Shown here in pieces: positions 17,601 to 25,779 of a stretch of DNA of 34,428 nt. A program made the position numbers and the translations under genes. The notes beneath the pieces were generated by a model. That model saw nothing but the letters and a program-made list of their open reading frames with translations. It had not been told where the DNA came from and did not search any database. Origin of the DNA: Lachnospiraceae bacterium A4 (GTDB lineage Bacteria > Bacillota > Clostridia > Lachnospirales > Lachnospiraceae); assembly GCA_000403215.2 (NCBI GenBank), contig KE159532.1, positions 100,810 through 135,237 on the forward strand, in the 5' to 3' direction. Each line of letters begins with the position of its first letter. Within the stretch, counting starts at the first letter, position 1.

Positions 17601-18113
17601 GCCGCGATGCTCTACTATCATGTCAGCGACCCTATGACGGAGACGGACAAGGGAAATCCCGATATTTCTGAGATTCAGGCGGCGATCTTGGAGGAGCTGC
17701 GCATGACAGGCATGGTCAGCGACGACGAGGAGGTTATACAACTGCTGGACAAGGATTTTGAGACCAAATCCTCTATTTTGCCGGTGGCAAGAAAGAAGGA
17801 CGGCAGTTTTACAAAGGCGTCCTCCGTGCTCTCAGACAAGGATTTTGAGACGGTTTCGACGTATGTGAACCATAAGATTAAGGAGCTTGGCGTGTCGATA
17901 TTGGACGGCGATATCGGGCTGAACCCCTATGAGCAGAAGGACGCGGACGCCTGTACCTACTGTGATTACAAGGGCGTGTGCGGCTTTGACAAAAAACTGG
18001 GCGCGAAGCTGGTCCGGCATCTTGAGGACATGGAGCAGGAGGTTGCGATGGAGCGCATCAAGCAGAGTCTCGGCATAGACGAGCAGGAGGGAGAAGGACA
18101 GGAATGGCAATGA
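14631..18113 (+). CDS. addB: ATP-dependent helicase/nuclease subunit B
   Basis: A 1160-residue AddB/RexB subunit of the AddAB double-strand-break repair enzyme. The N-terminus has a P-loop GASGSGKS (residues 8-15). The C-terminal nuclease domain shows IIDYKSGSKKFDLA followed by YGLQLQLVVYM. The iron-sulphur cluster cysteines are visible as SCAY (about residue 782) and DACTYCDYKGVCGF near the C-terminus. AddAB unwinds and resects DNA ends to a recombination signal and also degrades foreign linear DNA. The start is ATG 14631, five bases after AAAGGAGG; the longer in-frame start at 14586 lacks a good site. The stop overlaps the addA start by 10 bases, so the two are coupled. Confidence 0.96.
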   Translation: MGLRFYIGASGSGKSYQLYNHIIQEAMANPHMNYLIVVPDQFTMQTQLEMVRRHPNKGIMNIDVLSFGRLSHRIFEEVGGNDRPVLDDTGKSLVLRRVAAGLEEELGVMKRNIRKPGYISEVKSALSEFMQYGLGTKEVEKLCEYAAKRNALAFKLKDLHLLYDGFLKYINERYITTEETLDLLRKVLPRSKVVKGSVIVFDGFTGFTPVQYNVIQELMLQAREVIVTVTMGVEENAYLQDGEQKLFHLSKKTIHDLDRLCKEAGVTREPDERITDAVVYRYRDNAGLSHLERALFRYPVQEYKGTQDSIHLFEASAPKEELRQVCLEIRRLVREQKYCYRDIAVVTGDLERYGFLAREMFGRFDIPYYLDQTNKLVLNPLIEFIRSALLVVIQEYSYEAVFHFLRCGMAGVTPDETDRLENYCLTMGIRGKKAWQKKFTRRKKKQEEAAAGLDELNAVRERVVSMLEPLMQKKSEKKATGKELVKALYAFIVNASIEEKLEAYEQYFTEQGELVKAKEYAQIYRLVMELLEQICGLLGEEELEIKEFADILDAGFAEIKVGTIPQTVDKVVIGDIERTRLCEVKALFFIGVNDGIIPKSGGTGGIISDIDREFLQESEFELAPTPRQQMYIQRLYLYLMMTKPTAHLYLSYAKVDNEGKSIRPAYLVNTVQRLFPELVIEQPQLRPMEEQMESPTDTLAYLVELLRRYAAEEIGEERRFFITLYDTYVRNERYAPVLDQMRKAAFSYLSNADTNRLPRELARLLYGQVLKNSISRLEKFASCAYAHFLEYGLSLEDRDKYSFENVDMGNVFHAVLESFSDKLAEEGYTWFDFPKEVGERIVGACLEDYAVSYGETILYSSKRNEYMITRMHRILNRTVLTLQYQLQKGAFTPENFELSFQMTSDLNAVNIALSDEERMQLIGRIDRVDTCRQEDKLYVKIIDYKSGSKKFDLAALYYGLQLQLVVYMNAAVEVLKKKNKKEKNDTHVIPAAMLYYHVSDPMTETDKGNPDISEIQAAILEELRMTGMVSDDEEVIQLLDKDFETKSSILPVARKKDGSFTKASSVLSDKDFETVSTYVNHKIKELGVSILDGDIGLNPYEQKDADACTYCDYKGVCGFDKKLGAKLVRHLEDMEQEVAMERIKQSLGIDEQEGEGQEWQ

Positions 18114-21100
18114 ATTTCACATCAGACCAGCAGCGGGTTATTGACACCAGAGGCTGTAATATTCTGGTATCGGCGGCGGCAGGCAGCGGCAAGACAGCCG
18201 TTTTGGTAGAGCGTATTATCCAGATGATAACAGACGACAGTCACCCTGTGGACATCGACCGCCTGTTGATTGTGACCTTTACTTCAGCGGCGGCGGCACA
18301 GATGCGCGAGCGCATCAGCAAGGCAGTGGCGCAGAAGCTGGAGGAGTTTCCGGAGAGTGAGCATTTGCAGAAGCAGACATCGCTGATTCACAATGCCCAG
18401 ATTACGACCATTGACTCCTTCTGCCTGTTTGTAATCCGCAATAATTTTAACGAGATTGGGCTGGACCCCGCGTTTCGCGTTGCGGACGAGAGCGAGGTCA
18501 AGCTCATCGAGGCGGACGTGATGGGCAGGCTTTTGGAGGAGGCGCACACAGAACCGACAGCGCGCTTTCTGCATTTCATTGAATGCTACAGCACAGGCGC
18601 CAATGAGAAGAAGATAGAGGAGGCAATTTTGAGGCTCTATCACTTTTCGATGAGTTATCCGTTTCCTGAAAAGTGGCTGACAGAGCGCATGGAGGATTAC
18701 CGGGTTGGAGCGCTTCATGAGCTCTCGGAGAAGAAATGGTTTCAGTGCGCGCTGGCATATATCCGCACAATTTTACAGGAGTGCAAAAACCGTCTGCATC
18801 AGGCGCTGGAGCTTGCGAACAGTGCAGGAGGCCCGATACAGTATGCGGACAATCTTGTGTCCGACGTTGGATTCATAGAAAAACTCCAGCGCGCGTCGGA
18901 CTATGATGAGCTGTATGATCTGTTCACCTACTCAACGTTTACGCGCCTTTCCGGGAAAAAAGCGGAGGGCGTGGATCCGGTTTTAAAAGAGATGGTCAAG
19001 GCGATACGCGACGAGGTGAAGAAAAATATTGCAGATCTCAAGAAGTTTTTGTTTCAGATTTCGGTGGAGAACACGCTGCGCGATATGGCAGCCTGTCAGG
19101 AGTCCGTCGAGGAGCTGGTATCGCTCACGCTGTCATTCAAGAAAATGCTCGACCAGTCCAAGCGTGACAGAAATGTGATTGATTTCTCGGATATGGAGCA
19201 TTTTGCCCTGCAGATTTTGTTAAAGTGCGGTGAGGACGGCAGGATTATGCCGTCCAATACAGCGCTTGAGCTACAGGATTATTTTGAGGAAATCATGATT
19301 GATGAGTACCAGGACTCCAATGAAGTACAAGAGCTTCTGCTAAAATGCATCTCCGGTGAGGACAAAGGGCGCTTTAACCGCTTTATGGTCGGCGACGTGA
19401 AGCAGAGTATCTATAAATTCCGTCTGGCAAGGCCGGAAATTTTTATGGAGAAATATGACACGTATGTCATAAATGATGCGCGCAGCAGCAATGTCAGAAT
19501 TGACCTGAGCATGAATTTCAGAAGCCGCCGCGAGGTGACGGACGCGACAAACTTTATATGCAGCCAGTTGATGACAGCGAAGGTTGGCAATGTAGAGTAT
19601 GATCAGCGGGCGGCGTTGTATGTGGGTGCAGCCTACCCGGAACCAGACAGCACTGGTGAAAAAGACATATATCAAACTGAGCTTATGATTGCCACGCCGG
19701 ATTCTCTCGTATCACAGGAGACGCCGCAGGAGGGTGAGCGGGCGCTGCCCAAATATTCTGAGAAGGAGATTGAGGCGGTGATGGTGGCGGAGCGCATCCG
19801 TCAGCTTGTTGGAAAATTTCCAGTCACAGATGCAGCTTCCGGAGAAGTACGTCCGGCAAAATATTCGGATATCGTGCTTTTGTTCCGAGCGACAGCAGGC
19901 TGGGACGAGGATTTTAGAAGAATCTTGTCTGAGCGCGGGATTCCCGTGCATGTGACCAGCAGGGCAGGATATTTTGAGACATTAGAGATACAGGGAATTG
20001 TCAATTTTCTGCGTGTGCTGGACAATCCGTTGCAGGATATCCCGCTCTTTGGGGTGCTCAAACTCCCGTACTTTGGATTTACAGAGACAGAGATTGCCTA
20101 CATACGATGCTATGTGAAGGATGCAAAGAAGCCATTCTTGTATGAACAGATACAATACTATTATGAGAGCGTGCATGAGGAGGATAAAGTCAGTCAGGCG
20201 AAGCTGAAACGGTTTCTGGATATGCTTGCGGTGTACCGCCGCAAGGTTGCATACACGCCGATCAAAGAGCTTTTGCAGCAGTTGATTGCAGATACGTCCT
20301 ACGACGCCTACGTCGGCGCTATGCCGGGCGGCGACCAGCGGATTGCCAACATCGGACTCCTGTTAGAGAAGGCAGGTGCGTTTCAGAATACGAGTTTTTA
20401 CGGGCTGTTTCATTTTATAAGGTATCTCGAGACAATACAGGAGCAGGAGGTAGACTTTGGCGAGGCCAATATCCTTGATGAGAATGCGGATGTGGTGCGC
20501 ATTATGACGATTCATAAAAGCAAAGGACTTGAATTTCCGATTTGCTTTGTCTGCGGGCTCTCCAAACAGTTTAACCAGATGGATATGCGCAAAAGCATTT
20601 TGATGGATGTAGAGCTTGGCATCGGCGTGGATTACATTGACCCGGAGCTGCGCCTGAAGCGAAAGACTATGCGCAAAAATGTGGTGGCACAGCGCATGAA
20701 GGAGGACACGCGCGGAGAGGATTTGCGTGTATTGTACGTGGCGCTCACTAGGGCGAAGGAGAAATTGATTCTGACTGGCTACATCAGCGATCTGGACAAA
20801 AAACTTGCCAACAATGTATATCTCACGATGGAGTCTGCCGAGAAGCTTCCATACTCAGTCATGATGGGCGCAGTTTCCTACATGGATATGATACTTGCGG
20901 CGCTGATACGTCATACCTGTATGCAGGAGCTGCTCGAGGAGCGGGGCTTTGAATTTGCCAGACATCCGCTCCCCTATAAGGAGATTCCGATAGAGATTGC
21001 TTTGTACCAGCAGACGGAGAGTCAGGCAGAGCAGATCAGGCGCCAGCTCAAAGAACAGGGGCGGTCAATTGCTCTGGAGGATGAGCTTTCCAGAACAGCA

Positions 21101-21895
21101 GCACACGCAGATGCCGCGCTCAAGGCAGCGTTTCAGGAAAAGCTGCACTATGTATATCCACATGCGGCTCTCGAGGGACTGACTGTCAAGACGACTGTAT
21201 CTGAGCTCAAAAAAGCGTCTTATGGGGAGGCAGCCGCGGAAGCGGCAGAGCTGATCGTGCTGCCCAGAGAGCGCTACATACCGGATTTCGCGCTGGAAGA
21301 GATGCAGGAAATGACAGATGTGTCAGAATTAGAGCAGACAACGGGACATGCAAAAAAAGCGCAGTCCGGTATTCAGTACGGTACAGCAGTGCACAAGATT
21401 ATGGAGCTGTTGTCTTTTTCGGAGAAATTCCGCACGGAAAACAAACATCTTCTGGCGGACATCAAGAGCGAGCAGGAGAAATGGATTACAGACGGGACCG
21501 TCACTGTGGACGAACTTGCCTGTGTCGGGGTGCACAAGCTTCAGGCATTTTTCCAGTCCAGCCTGTCTCAGCGGATGATTGCGGCAAACGGGCGCAATGA
21601 ACTATTCAAAGAACAGCCCTTCGTGCTTGGAATCAGTGCGGACCAGCTGAATCTGGGCTTTCCACCGACAGAGACCGTCATGATACAGGGCGTGATTGAT
21701 GTATTTTTCTATGAAAATAATGAAATCGTGCTTGCAGACTACAAGACTGACCGGGTAAGCTGTAAAGACGAGCTGATCCAGCGCTACAAAAACCAACTGG
21801 ATTACTATCAAAAAGCGCTTGAGCAGATTACGGGCAGGAAGGTGAAGGAACGATATTTGTATTCGTTTTATTTACAGGAGGAAATTTATGTTTGA
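18104..21895 (+). CDS. addA: ATP-dependent helicase/nuclease subunit A
   Basis: A 1263-residue AddA, a UvrD-like SF1 helicase with a RecB-type nuclease. In order: the Q-motif region FTSDQQRVI, Walker A AAAGSGKT (Lys30), motif Ia VTFTSAAAAQMRERI, motif II DEYQDSNE, motif III VGDVKQSIYKFRLARPEIF, MNFRSRREV, motif V TIHKSKGLEFPI, motif VI VLYVALTRAKEKL, and the C-terminal nuclease motif VLADYKTDRV with QLDYYQKAL. It forms a heterodimer with AddB and acts on DNA ends. ATG 18104 overlaps the end of addB; ATG 18110, sharing ATGA with the addB stop, is also possible. The HAD gene overlaps its end by eight bases. Confidence 0.97.
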   Translation: MAMNFTSDQQRVIDTRGCNILVSAAAGSGKTAVLVERIIQMITDDSHPVDIDRLLIVTFTSAAAAQMRERISKAVAQKLEEFPESEHLQKQTSLIHNAQITTIDSFCLFVIRNNFNEIGLDPAFRVADESEVKLIEADVMGRLLEEAHTEPTARFLHFIECYSTGANEKKIEEAILRLYHFSMSYPFPEKWLTERMEDYRVGALHELSEKKWFQCALAYIRTILQECKNRLHQALELANSAGGPIQYADNLVSDVGFIEKLQRASDYDELYDLFTYSTFTRLSGKKAEGVDPVLKEMVKAIRDEVKKNIADLKKFLFQISVENTLRDMAACQESVEELVSLTLSFKKMLDQSKRDRNVIDFSDMEHFALQILLKCGEDGRIMPSNTALELQDYFEEIMIDEYQDSNEVQELLLKCISGEDKGRFNRFMVGDVKQSIYKFRLARPEIFMEKYDTYVINDARSSNVRIDLSMNFRSRREVTDATNFICSQLMTAKVGNVEYDQRAALYVGAAYPEPDSTGEKDIYQTELMIATPDSLVSQETPQEGERALPKYSEKEIEAVMVAERIRQLVGKFPVTDAASGEVRPAKYSDIVLLFRATAGWDEDFRRILSERGIPVHVTSRAGYFETLEIQGIVNFLRVLDNPLQDIPLFGVLKLPYFGFTETEIAYIRCYVKDAKKPFLYEQIQYYYESVHEEDKVSQAKLKRFLDMLAVYRRKVAYTPIKELLQQLIADTSYDAYVGAMPGGDQRIANIGLLLEKAGAFQNTSFYGLFHFIRYLETIQEQEVDFGEANILDENADVVRIMTIHKSKGLEFPICFVCGLSKQFNQMDMRKSILMDVELGIGVDYIDPELRLKRKTMRKNVVAQRMKEDTRGEDLRVLYVALTRAKEKLILTGYISDLDKKLANNVYLTMESAEKLPYSVMMGAVSYMDMILAALIRHTCMQELLEERGFEFARHPLPYKEIPIEIALYQQTESQAEQIRRQLKEQGRSIALEDELSRTAAHADAALKAAFQEKLHYVYPHAALEGLTVKTTVSELKKASYGEAAAEAAELIVLPRERYIPDFALEEMQEMTDVSELEQTTGHAKKAQSGIQYGTAVHKIMELLSFSEKFRTENKHLLADIKSEQEKWITDGTVTVDELACVGVHKLQAFFQSSLSQRMIAANGRNELFKEQPFVLGISADQLNLGFPPTETVMIQGVIDVFFYENNEIVLADYKTDRVSCKDELIQRYKNQLDYYQKALEQITGRKVKERYLYSFYLQEEIYV

Positions 21896-22559
21896 ATATA
21901 TTTTATTTGACTTGGACGGCACGTTGACAGACCCGAAGCTTGGCATCACAAGCTCTGTACAGTATGCGCTGCGGGCGCTTGGCATCGAGGAGCCTTCGCT
22001 GGACAGATTAGAGCCGTTTATCGGGCCGCCGCTCGCAGACAGCTTTCGTGAATTTTACGGGCTGGAGGGGGAGCGGCTGGCCACGGCGATTGACAAGTAC
22101 CGGGAGCGGTTCGCCACGCAGGGAATCTTTGAAAATGAAATCTATCCGGGCATTCCCCAAATGCTTGCAGACTTGAAGGCAAAGGACAAATTACTGGCAA
22201 TCGCATCGAGCAAGCCGACGTTGTTTGTAGAACAGATTTTAGAGCATTTTGAGATTAGAAAGTATTTTGACCATGTTGTCGGCAGCAATATGGATGGCAC
22301 GCGCGGCACAAAAGAAGAGGTCGTTGAGGAGACGCTGCGCCAGATGCTTACGGTGGAAATGACGCCGGCGCAAAAAAGGGACGCGGTGGCGATGGTGGGC
22401 GACCGCAAGTTCGATATTGAGGGTGCGCGGGCGCATGGCATTACCTCGGTGGGGGTATTGTTTGGCTATGCACCGGAGGGAGAACTGGAGGAGGCAGGCG
22501 CGGACTATATCGTCAATTCAGTGAGGTCGCTGCAGGTTCTCCTGACGCTGCTGACCTGA
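21888..22559 (+). CDS. HAD-superfamily phosphatase (phosphoglycolate phosphatase type)
   Basis: A 223-residue HAD subfamily IA hydrolase. Motif I FDLDGTLTD gives nucleophile Asp8 and acid/base Asp10. Motif II is AIASSKPT, motif III includes a Lys in RGTKEEVV, and motif IV is MVGDRKFDIEGA. The cap domain (about residues 15-80) matches the PGP/5'-nucleotidase-like group. It probably removes phosphate from a small metabolite; in some bacteria this type clears phosphoglycolate left by DNA repair, which would suit its place behind addBA, but that is inference. AGGAGG at about 21876-21881, inside the end of addA, precedes the ATG. Confidence 0.88.
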   Translation: MFEYILFDLDGTLTDPKLGITSSVQYALRALGIEEPSLDRLEPFIGPPLADSFREFYGLEGERLATAIDKYRERFATQGIFENEIYPGIPQMLADLKAKDKLLAIASSKPTLFVEQILEHFEIRKYFDHVVGSNMDGTRGTKEEVVEETLRQMLTVEMTPAQKRDAVAMVGDRKFDIEGARAHGITSVGVLFGYAPEGELEEAGADYIVNSVRSLQVLLTLLT

Positions 22560-22582
22560 CAATACAATGAATGGAGAGTTCG

Positions 22583-23500
22583 ATGAGTGTGAAAAATTCA
22601 AAAAGACAGGTGAAAAAAATCCCAAAACGCACGACACTGCTGCAAAAGTTAGCATATATATTAAGACCGTTTGTCCTCTATATGCTGGTGAAAACGGTGG
22701 CAATGCTCTTGCTGGCAATGGCGGTTCCAGTGCTGCCCATCGCGGGGATTACCGCGTGGGTAGCGCGCAATTCGTATCCGCTCAGCGCGGTTGTGAATGG
22801 TGTGGCAAGTCTGGTGGCAGTCAGCTTTTTGCTGAAAGATTTTCTAATTGAGGCGAGTACAACCGGTGAGGTGGATATTGACAAGGGAAGCTTTGGTCAG
22901 ATGATTGCTTTTGTTCGGGCGGACTTATCAGAAAAGAGAAAATATAAGGCAGTCCGTCTTATGTTGTGCATTTTTCTTGGAATCACGGCTTCGCTTGCGC
23001 TGAATATCATGGCAGAGCTGGCAGCGCAGATGTCCGCACCGGGCGGCAGCCTCCTTGACTCCGGGCGGTATGAGGCGGTGGAGGCAATCCAGTACTCTGT
23101 GCCTGTCGCAGCAGGCATTATTCTATATGGAATCATTTCACCAATTGTGGAAGAAATCGTGTTTCGCGGGGTTCTTTATAATCGAATTAGAAAGTTTTAC
23201 AGCATGGCAACGGCGGTAGGAGGTTCTGCGCTTTTGTTCGGAATGTTTCATGGGAATCTGCCGCAGTTTTTGTATGGTACGGCAATGGGCGCGATGATGG
23301 CAGTCTGCTATACGTATATTGGCTGTTTTGCCGCGCCGCTGCTGGTGCACATGTCCGCCAATCTCTTTACTTTTCTGATCTCAGGGGCGGCAGCGCAGAC
23401 GGCAGTTTTGATTACGCCCTTCTGGTGTGTCGTGTTTACGGTTCTGTCGGCGGCGGTACTCTGGTGTATTGTCCATTTTTCAGAGGAAAACCTTCGCTGA
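22583..23500 (+). CDS. CPBP-family intramembrane glutamic protease
   Basis: A 305-residue multi-span membrane protein of the CPBP (Abi/CAAX-like) family. The three hallmarks are present: EEIVFRG (Glu190-Glu191 and Arg195), FGMFHGNLPQ (His223), and HMSAN (His256 and Asn260). A basic N-terminus precedes about seven or eight hydrophobic segments. Such proteases cut within the membrane; in Firmicutes some give bacteriocin self-immunity or process peptides. I start at ATG 22583, just after GGAGAG at 22573-22578; ATG 22571 is the alternative. It follows the HAD gene by 23 bases and seems to be the last gene of the addBA operon. Confidence 0.85.
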   Translation: MSVKNSKRQVKKIPKRTTLLQKLAYILRPFVLYMLVKTVAMLLLAMAVPVLPIAGITAWVARNSYPLSAVVNGVASLVAVSFLLKDFLIEASTTGEVDIDKGSFGQMIAFVRADLSEKRKYKAVRLMLCIFLGITASLALNIMAELAAQMSAPGGSLLDSGRYEAVEAIQYSVPVAAGIILYGIISPIVEEIVFRGVLYNRIRKFYSMATAVGGSALLFGMFHGNLPQFLYGTAMGAMMAVCYTYIGCFAAPLLVHMSANLFTFLISGAAAQTAVLITPFWCVVFTVLSAAVLWCIVHFSEENLR

Positions 23501-23530
23501 TATGGTTTTTGATGCCGATATACATACACA

Positions 23531-23557
23531 AAACGCAGGTTGAATGCCTGCGTTTTT
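23531..23557. terminator. Bidirectional terminator between CPBP and flavin reductase genes
   Basis: AAACGCAGG (23531-23539) pairs with CCTGCGTTT (23547-23555), seven-base loop, and T's continue to 23557. The A's on the other side give a T-tract on the minus strand too. It sits between two convergent genes. Confidence 0.88.
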
Positions 23558-23590
23558 GCGTGTAGATATAAATTTACGTATTGTACAGAT

Positions 23591-24094
23591 TCAGCGCGCC
23601 ATAAGCTCAATGATTTCTCCAATATACATTGTGTGCAGGTCGCCGTCCTTGTACCACTTGGCAATCTCTGGCGAGAGGAACGAATCCTCCGTCAGCTTGA
23701 CAGCGGACAGCTTGTGGCATAGGACGACGAAGCTGCCCTCGTCAATGAACGGAATCGAGAGCTTGTAATTCCATGTGAGTCCGGCTTCCGGAACCTTGTC
23801 ACCGTCACGGCCGGAATGCGAACCGCAGTAATTGAGCGCCTCCCGGTATTCCTGACTCATAAATGAAATCGAAAAAAATTCTCCTTGATCGAGAAATTCC
23901 TTGGTGTATCTTGAGTCACGCACGAAAATGAAGGCAACATTCTTTCCCCAAAGAACACCGATGCCGCCCCAACTGACAGTCATGGTATTTGCTCTCTTTT
24001 TGGAACCGGAAGATACGAGCGCCCAGTCCTTTCCAAACGATTCAAATGGATTGATTTCCAGCATATCGACTGGAATCGGTTGAAAAACATGCAT
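23591..24094 (-). CDS. Flavin reductase family protein
   Basis: A 167-residue flavin-binding protein of the flavin reductase-like/flavoredoxin group, with a split-barrel FMN fold. The opening MHVFQPIPVDMLEINPFE, the core DWALVSSGSKKRANTMTVSWGG and the strand VAFIFVRDSRYTKEFLDQ are typical. It would bind FMN and pass electrons from NAD(P)H or a partner protein to flavin or another acceptor in the cytoplasm. AAAGGAG lies eight bases before the start codon on the minus strand. It is a single-gene unit with its own promoter and terminator. The partner and substrate are unknown. Confidence 0.88.
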   Translation of the reverse strand: MHVFQPIPVDMLEINPFESFGKDWALVSSGSKKRANTMTVSWGGIGVLWGKNVAFIFVRDSRYTKEFLDQGEFFSISFMSQEYREALNYCGSHSGRDGDKVPEAGLTWNYKLSIPFIDEGSFVVLCHKLSAVKLTEDSFLSPEIAKWYKDGDLHTMYIGEIIELMAR

Positions 24095-24135
24095 AATAAA
24101 TTCTCCTTTTACAGTTTGTTGTTGACTATATTACT

Positions 24136-24164
24136 AAGTATACTATTGCAGCATGAAATTGACA
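24136..24164 (-). promoter_or_regulatory. Promoter of the flavin reductase gene
   Basis: On the minus strand TTGTCA (24159-24164) and TATACT (24136-24141) are separated by 17 bases. Transcription would begin near 24129, about 35 bases before the start codon at 24094. Confidence 0.72.
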
Positions 24165-24282
24165 ACAAATTAACAAAAATATTCTGAGAAAATAGAACAG
24201 GAAAATGATTAAATAAATATATCTGGCTATTTTATGGCCGGAATTGTGGTTAAAACGATACGAAGGAGAAGGATGAAAGATT

Positions 24283-25404
24283 ATGGCAAGACATGGAGAG
24301 AACATTAGAAAACGAAAAGACGGGCGCTGGGAAGGACGGTATCAGGTATACGATCAGGAGAAGCAAAAGAAAGTCTATCGGTCAGTGTACGCCAAATCCT
24401 ACGAGGAGGTCCGCAAAAAACTCGAAAAGCTAAAAACAGGAATGCAGTTAAGGCAGACAGTAAAACAGGCGGGCAGCGCTTTGCCGGAGGAGACGAAACT
24501 GGACGACATTGCGCAGATTTGGCTGGAGGAAATCAAAGAAAAACGAAAGCCCTCCACTTATATTAAGTACCGGCTGCTTTACCGCAATCACATTCAAGCA
24601 CTGTTTTGCGAGGCATATTTGTCAGATATGACAGACGCGTTTGTGCAGGAACGGATTTCCGGCCATTTTTCGGAAAGCGTACATAAAAGTGTTTACTGTA
24701 TTCTGAATCAGCTTTTAAGGTTTGCGTCTGTGCGGTATGCATTCATCATGCCGGTTCTGAAAAGACCTGCGCTCGACACGAGGAGCGCACCTGTCAAAGT
24801 GCTTGCAAAAAGCGAGCAGAAAAAGCTGATGGAGGTCATCTACAGCGGTATGGACTGCTTTAAGATGGCGGTGCTGATGTGCCTGTTTACAGGACTCCGG
24901 CTAGGTGAGCTGTGTGCGCTCAAATGGAGTGATATCGACTTTGAAAACAAAATCTTAACGGTTAACAGAACCGTACAGCGCCTGTATGCCGAAGGGCACG
25001 AAACCAAGACAGTTTTGACAGAGATGATACCCAAAAGTCCGTACTCCCAGCGTGAGATTCCGCTGTCGGGCGCAGCGTTGGAGCTGCTGATACGTTTTCA
25101 AAATGACAAGGAATATGTCTTTGGCGGCGACAAGCCGCTCGAGCCAAAGCGCCTGCAGTATCATTTTAAAAAATTATTAAAAGAGGCGGCGCTCTCCGAC
25201 AAGCATTTCCATATCCTGCGCCATACTTTTTCGACAAACTGTATCGAAGGCGGGATCGATGTCAAAAGCCTCAGTGAAATCTTAGGGCATTCCGATGTCC
25301 AGATTACCCTGAACCGCTACGTACATCCGTCGATGGAAACCAAACGGCAGTATATGGATAACCTGCTGGGATTTTATGGACAGATTCAGGGGCAGGTGGG
25401 GTAA
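24283..25404 (+). CDS. Tyrosine site-specific integrase
   Basis: A 373-residue phage/conjugative-element type integrase. An arm-type DNA-binding domain opens the protein (IRKRKDGRWEGRYQVYDQEK). A core-binding domain follows (about 70-160), then the catalytic domain with Arg206 (TGLRLGEL), Lys in the beta-hairpin region, His310-x-x-Arg313 (HILRHTF), His336 (LGHSDV) and nucleophile Tyr346 (LNRYVH). All catalytic residues are present, so it should be active in strand exchange. The ribosome site is GAAGGAGAAGG at 24262-24272. No excisionase, relaxase, phage gene or tRNA lies beside it, so it is either a remnant of an integrated element or a stand-alone recombinase. Confidence 0.93.
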   Translation: MARHGENIRKRKDGRWEGRYQVYDQEKQKKVYRSVYAKSYEEVRKKLEKLKTGMQLRQTVKQAGSALPEETKLDDIAQIWLEEIKEKRKPSTYIKYRLLYRNHIQALFCEAYLSDMTDAFVQERISGHFSESVHKSVYCILNQLLRFASVRYAFIMPVLKRPALDTRSAPVKVLAKSEQKKLMEVIYSGMDCFKMAVLMCLFTGLRLGELCALKWSDIDFENKILTVNRTVQRLYAEGHETKTVLTEMIPKSPYSQREIPLSGAALELLIRFQNDKEYVFGGDKPLEPKRLQYHFKKLLKEAALSDKHFHILRHTFSTNCIEGGIDVKSLSEILGHSDVQITLNRYVHPSMETKRQYMDNLLGFYGQIQGQVG

Positions 25405-25428
25405 AATGAACAAATATTCGAACAATTC

Positions 25429-25457
25429 TTGACTTCGCACTTTTTCAATGTTATAAT
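25429..25457 (+). promoter_or_regulatory. Strong promoter ahead of the small-ORF/retropepsin pair
   Basis: TTGACT (25429-25434), 17 bases, then TATAAT (25452-25457), differing from the sigma-A consensus by one base. Transcription would begin near 25464, giving a leader of about 43 bases before the start at 25507. Confidence 0.82.
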
Positions 25458-25506
25458 ATTCTTATCATATCCTGTAAGTATAATAGCAACAGAGGAGATA
25501 AGTGCT

Positions 25507-25779
25507 ATGTTAAAGATATTAGATGAGAAGGTTTTAAAGACAGATGATGAGATTGAAGAATTATATAAAGACTGTAAATATATATACATTATTGACAGTT
25601 ACGAGAAATTGATAGAACATAGCGGATATCTGTATTGTGTCAGTACATCGAATGAGTCCTACACCGAACTGTACAGGGAGCGTAATAAATTGCGTGACGA
25701 AGGAAAGATCTGTGTAGTTGGCGGAAGTTATAATAATGGAGGTGCAATCGGTGTACAGTACGAGTATAAAGCAAAATAG
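25507..25779 (+). CDS. Small hypothetical protein (90 aa)
   Basis: I do not recognise this protein. It is 90 residues long. The first third is acidic and helical (KTDDEIEELYKDC). The middle has YIYIIDSYEKLIEHSGYLYCVSTSN, and the end is glycine/aromatic rich (VGGSYNNGGAIGVQYEYKAK). It has no signal peptide or membrane span. I start at ATG 25507, after GAGGAGAT; a longer frame to 25429 would begin in the promoter. The last 44 bases overlap the start of the aspartic protease gene in another frame, so the two are very likely translated together and may act together, for example as substrate, inhibitor or partner. Confidence 0.65.
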   Translation: MLKILDEKVLKTDDEIEELYKDCKYIYIIDSYEKLIEHSGYLYCVSTSNESYTELYRERNKLRDEGKICVVGGSYNNGGAIGVQYEYKAK

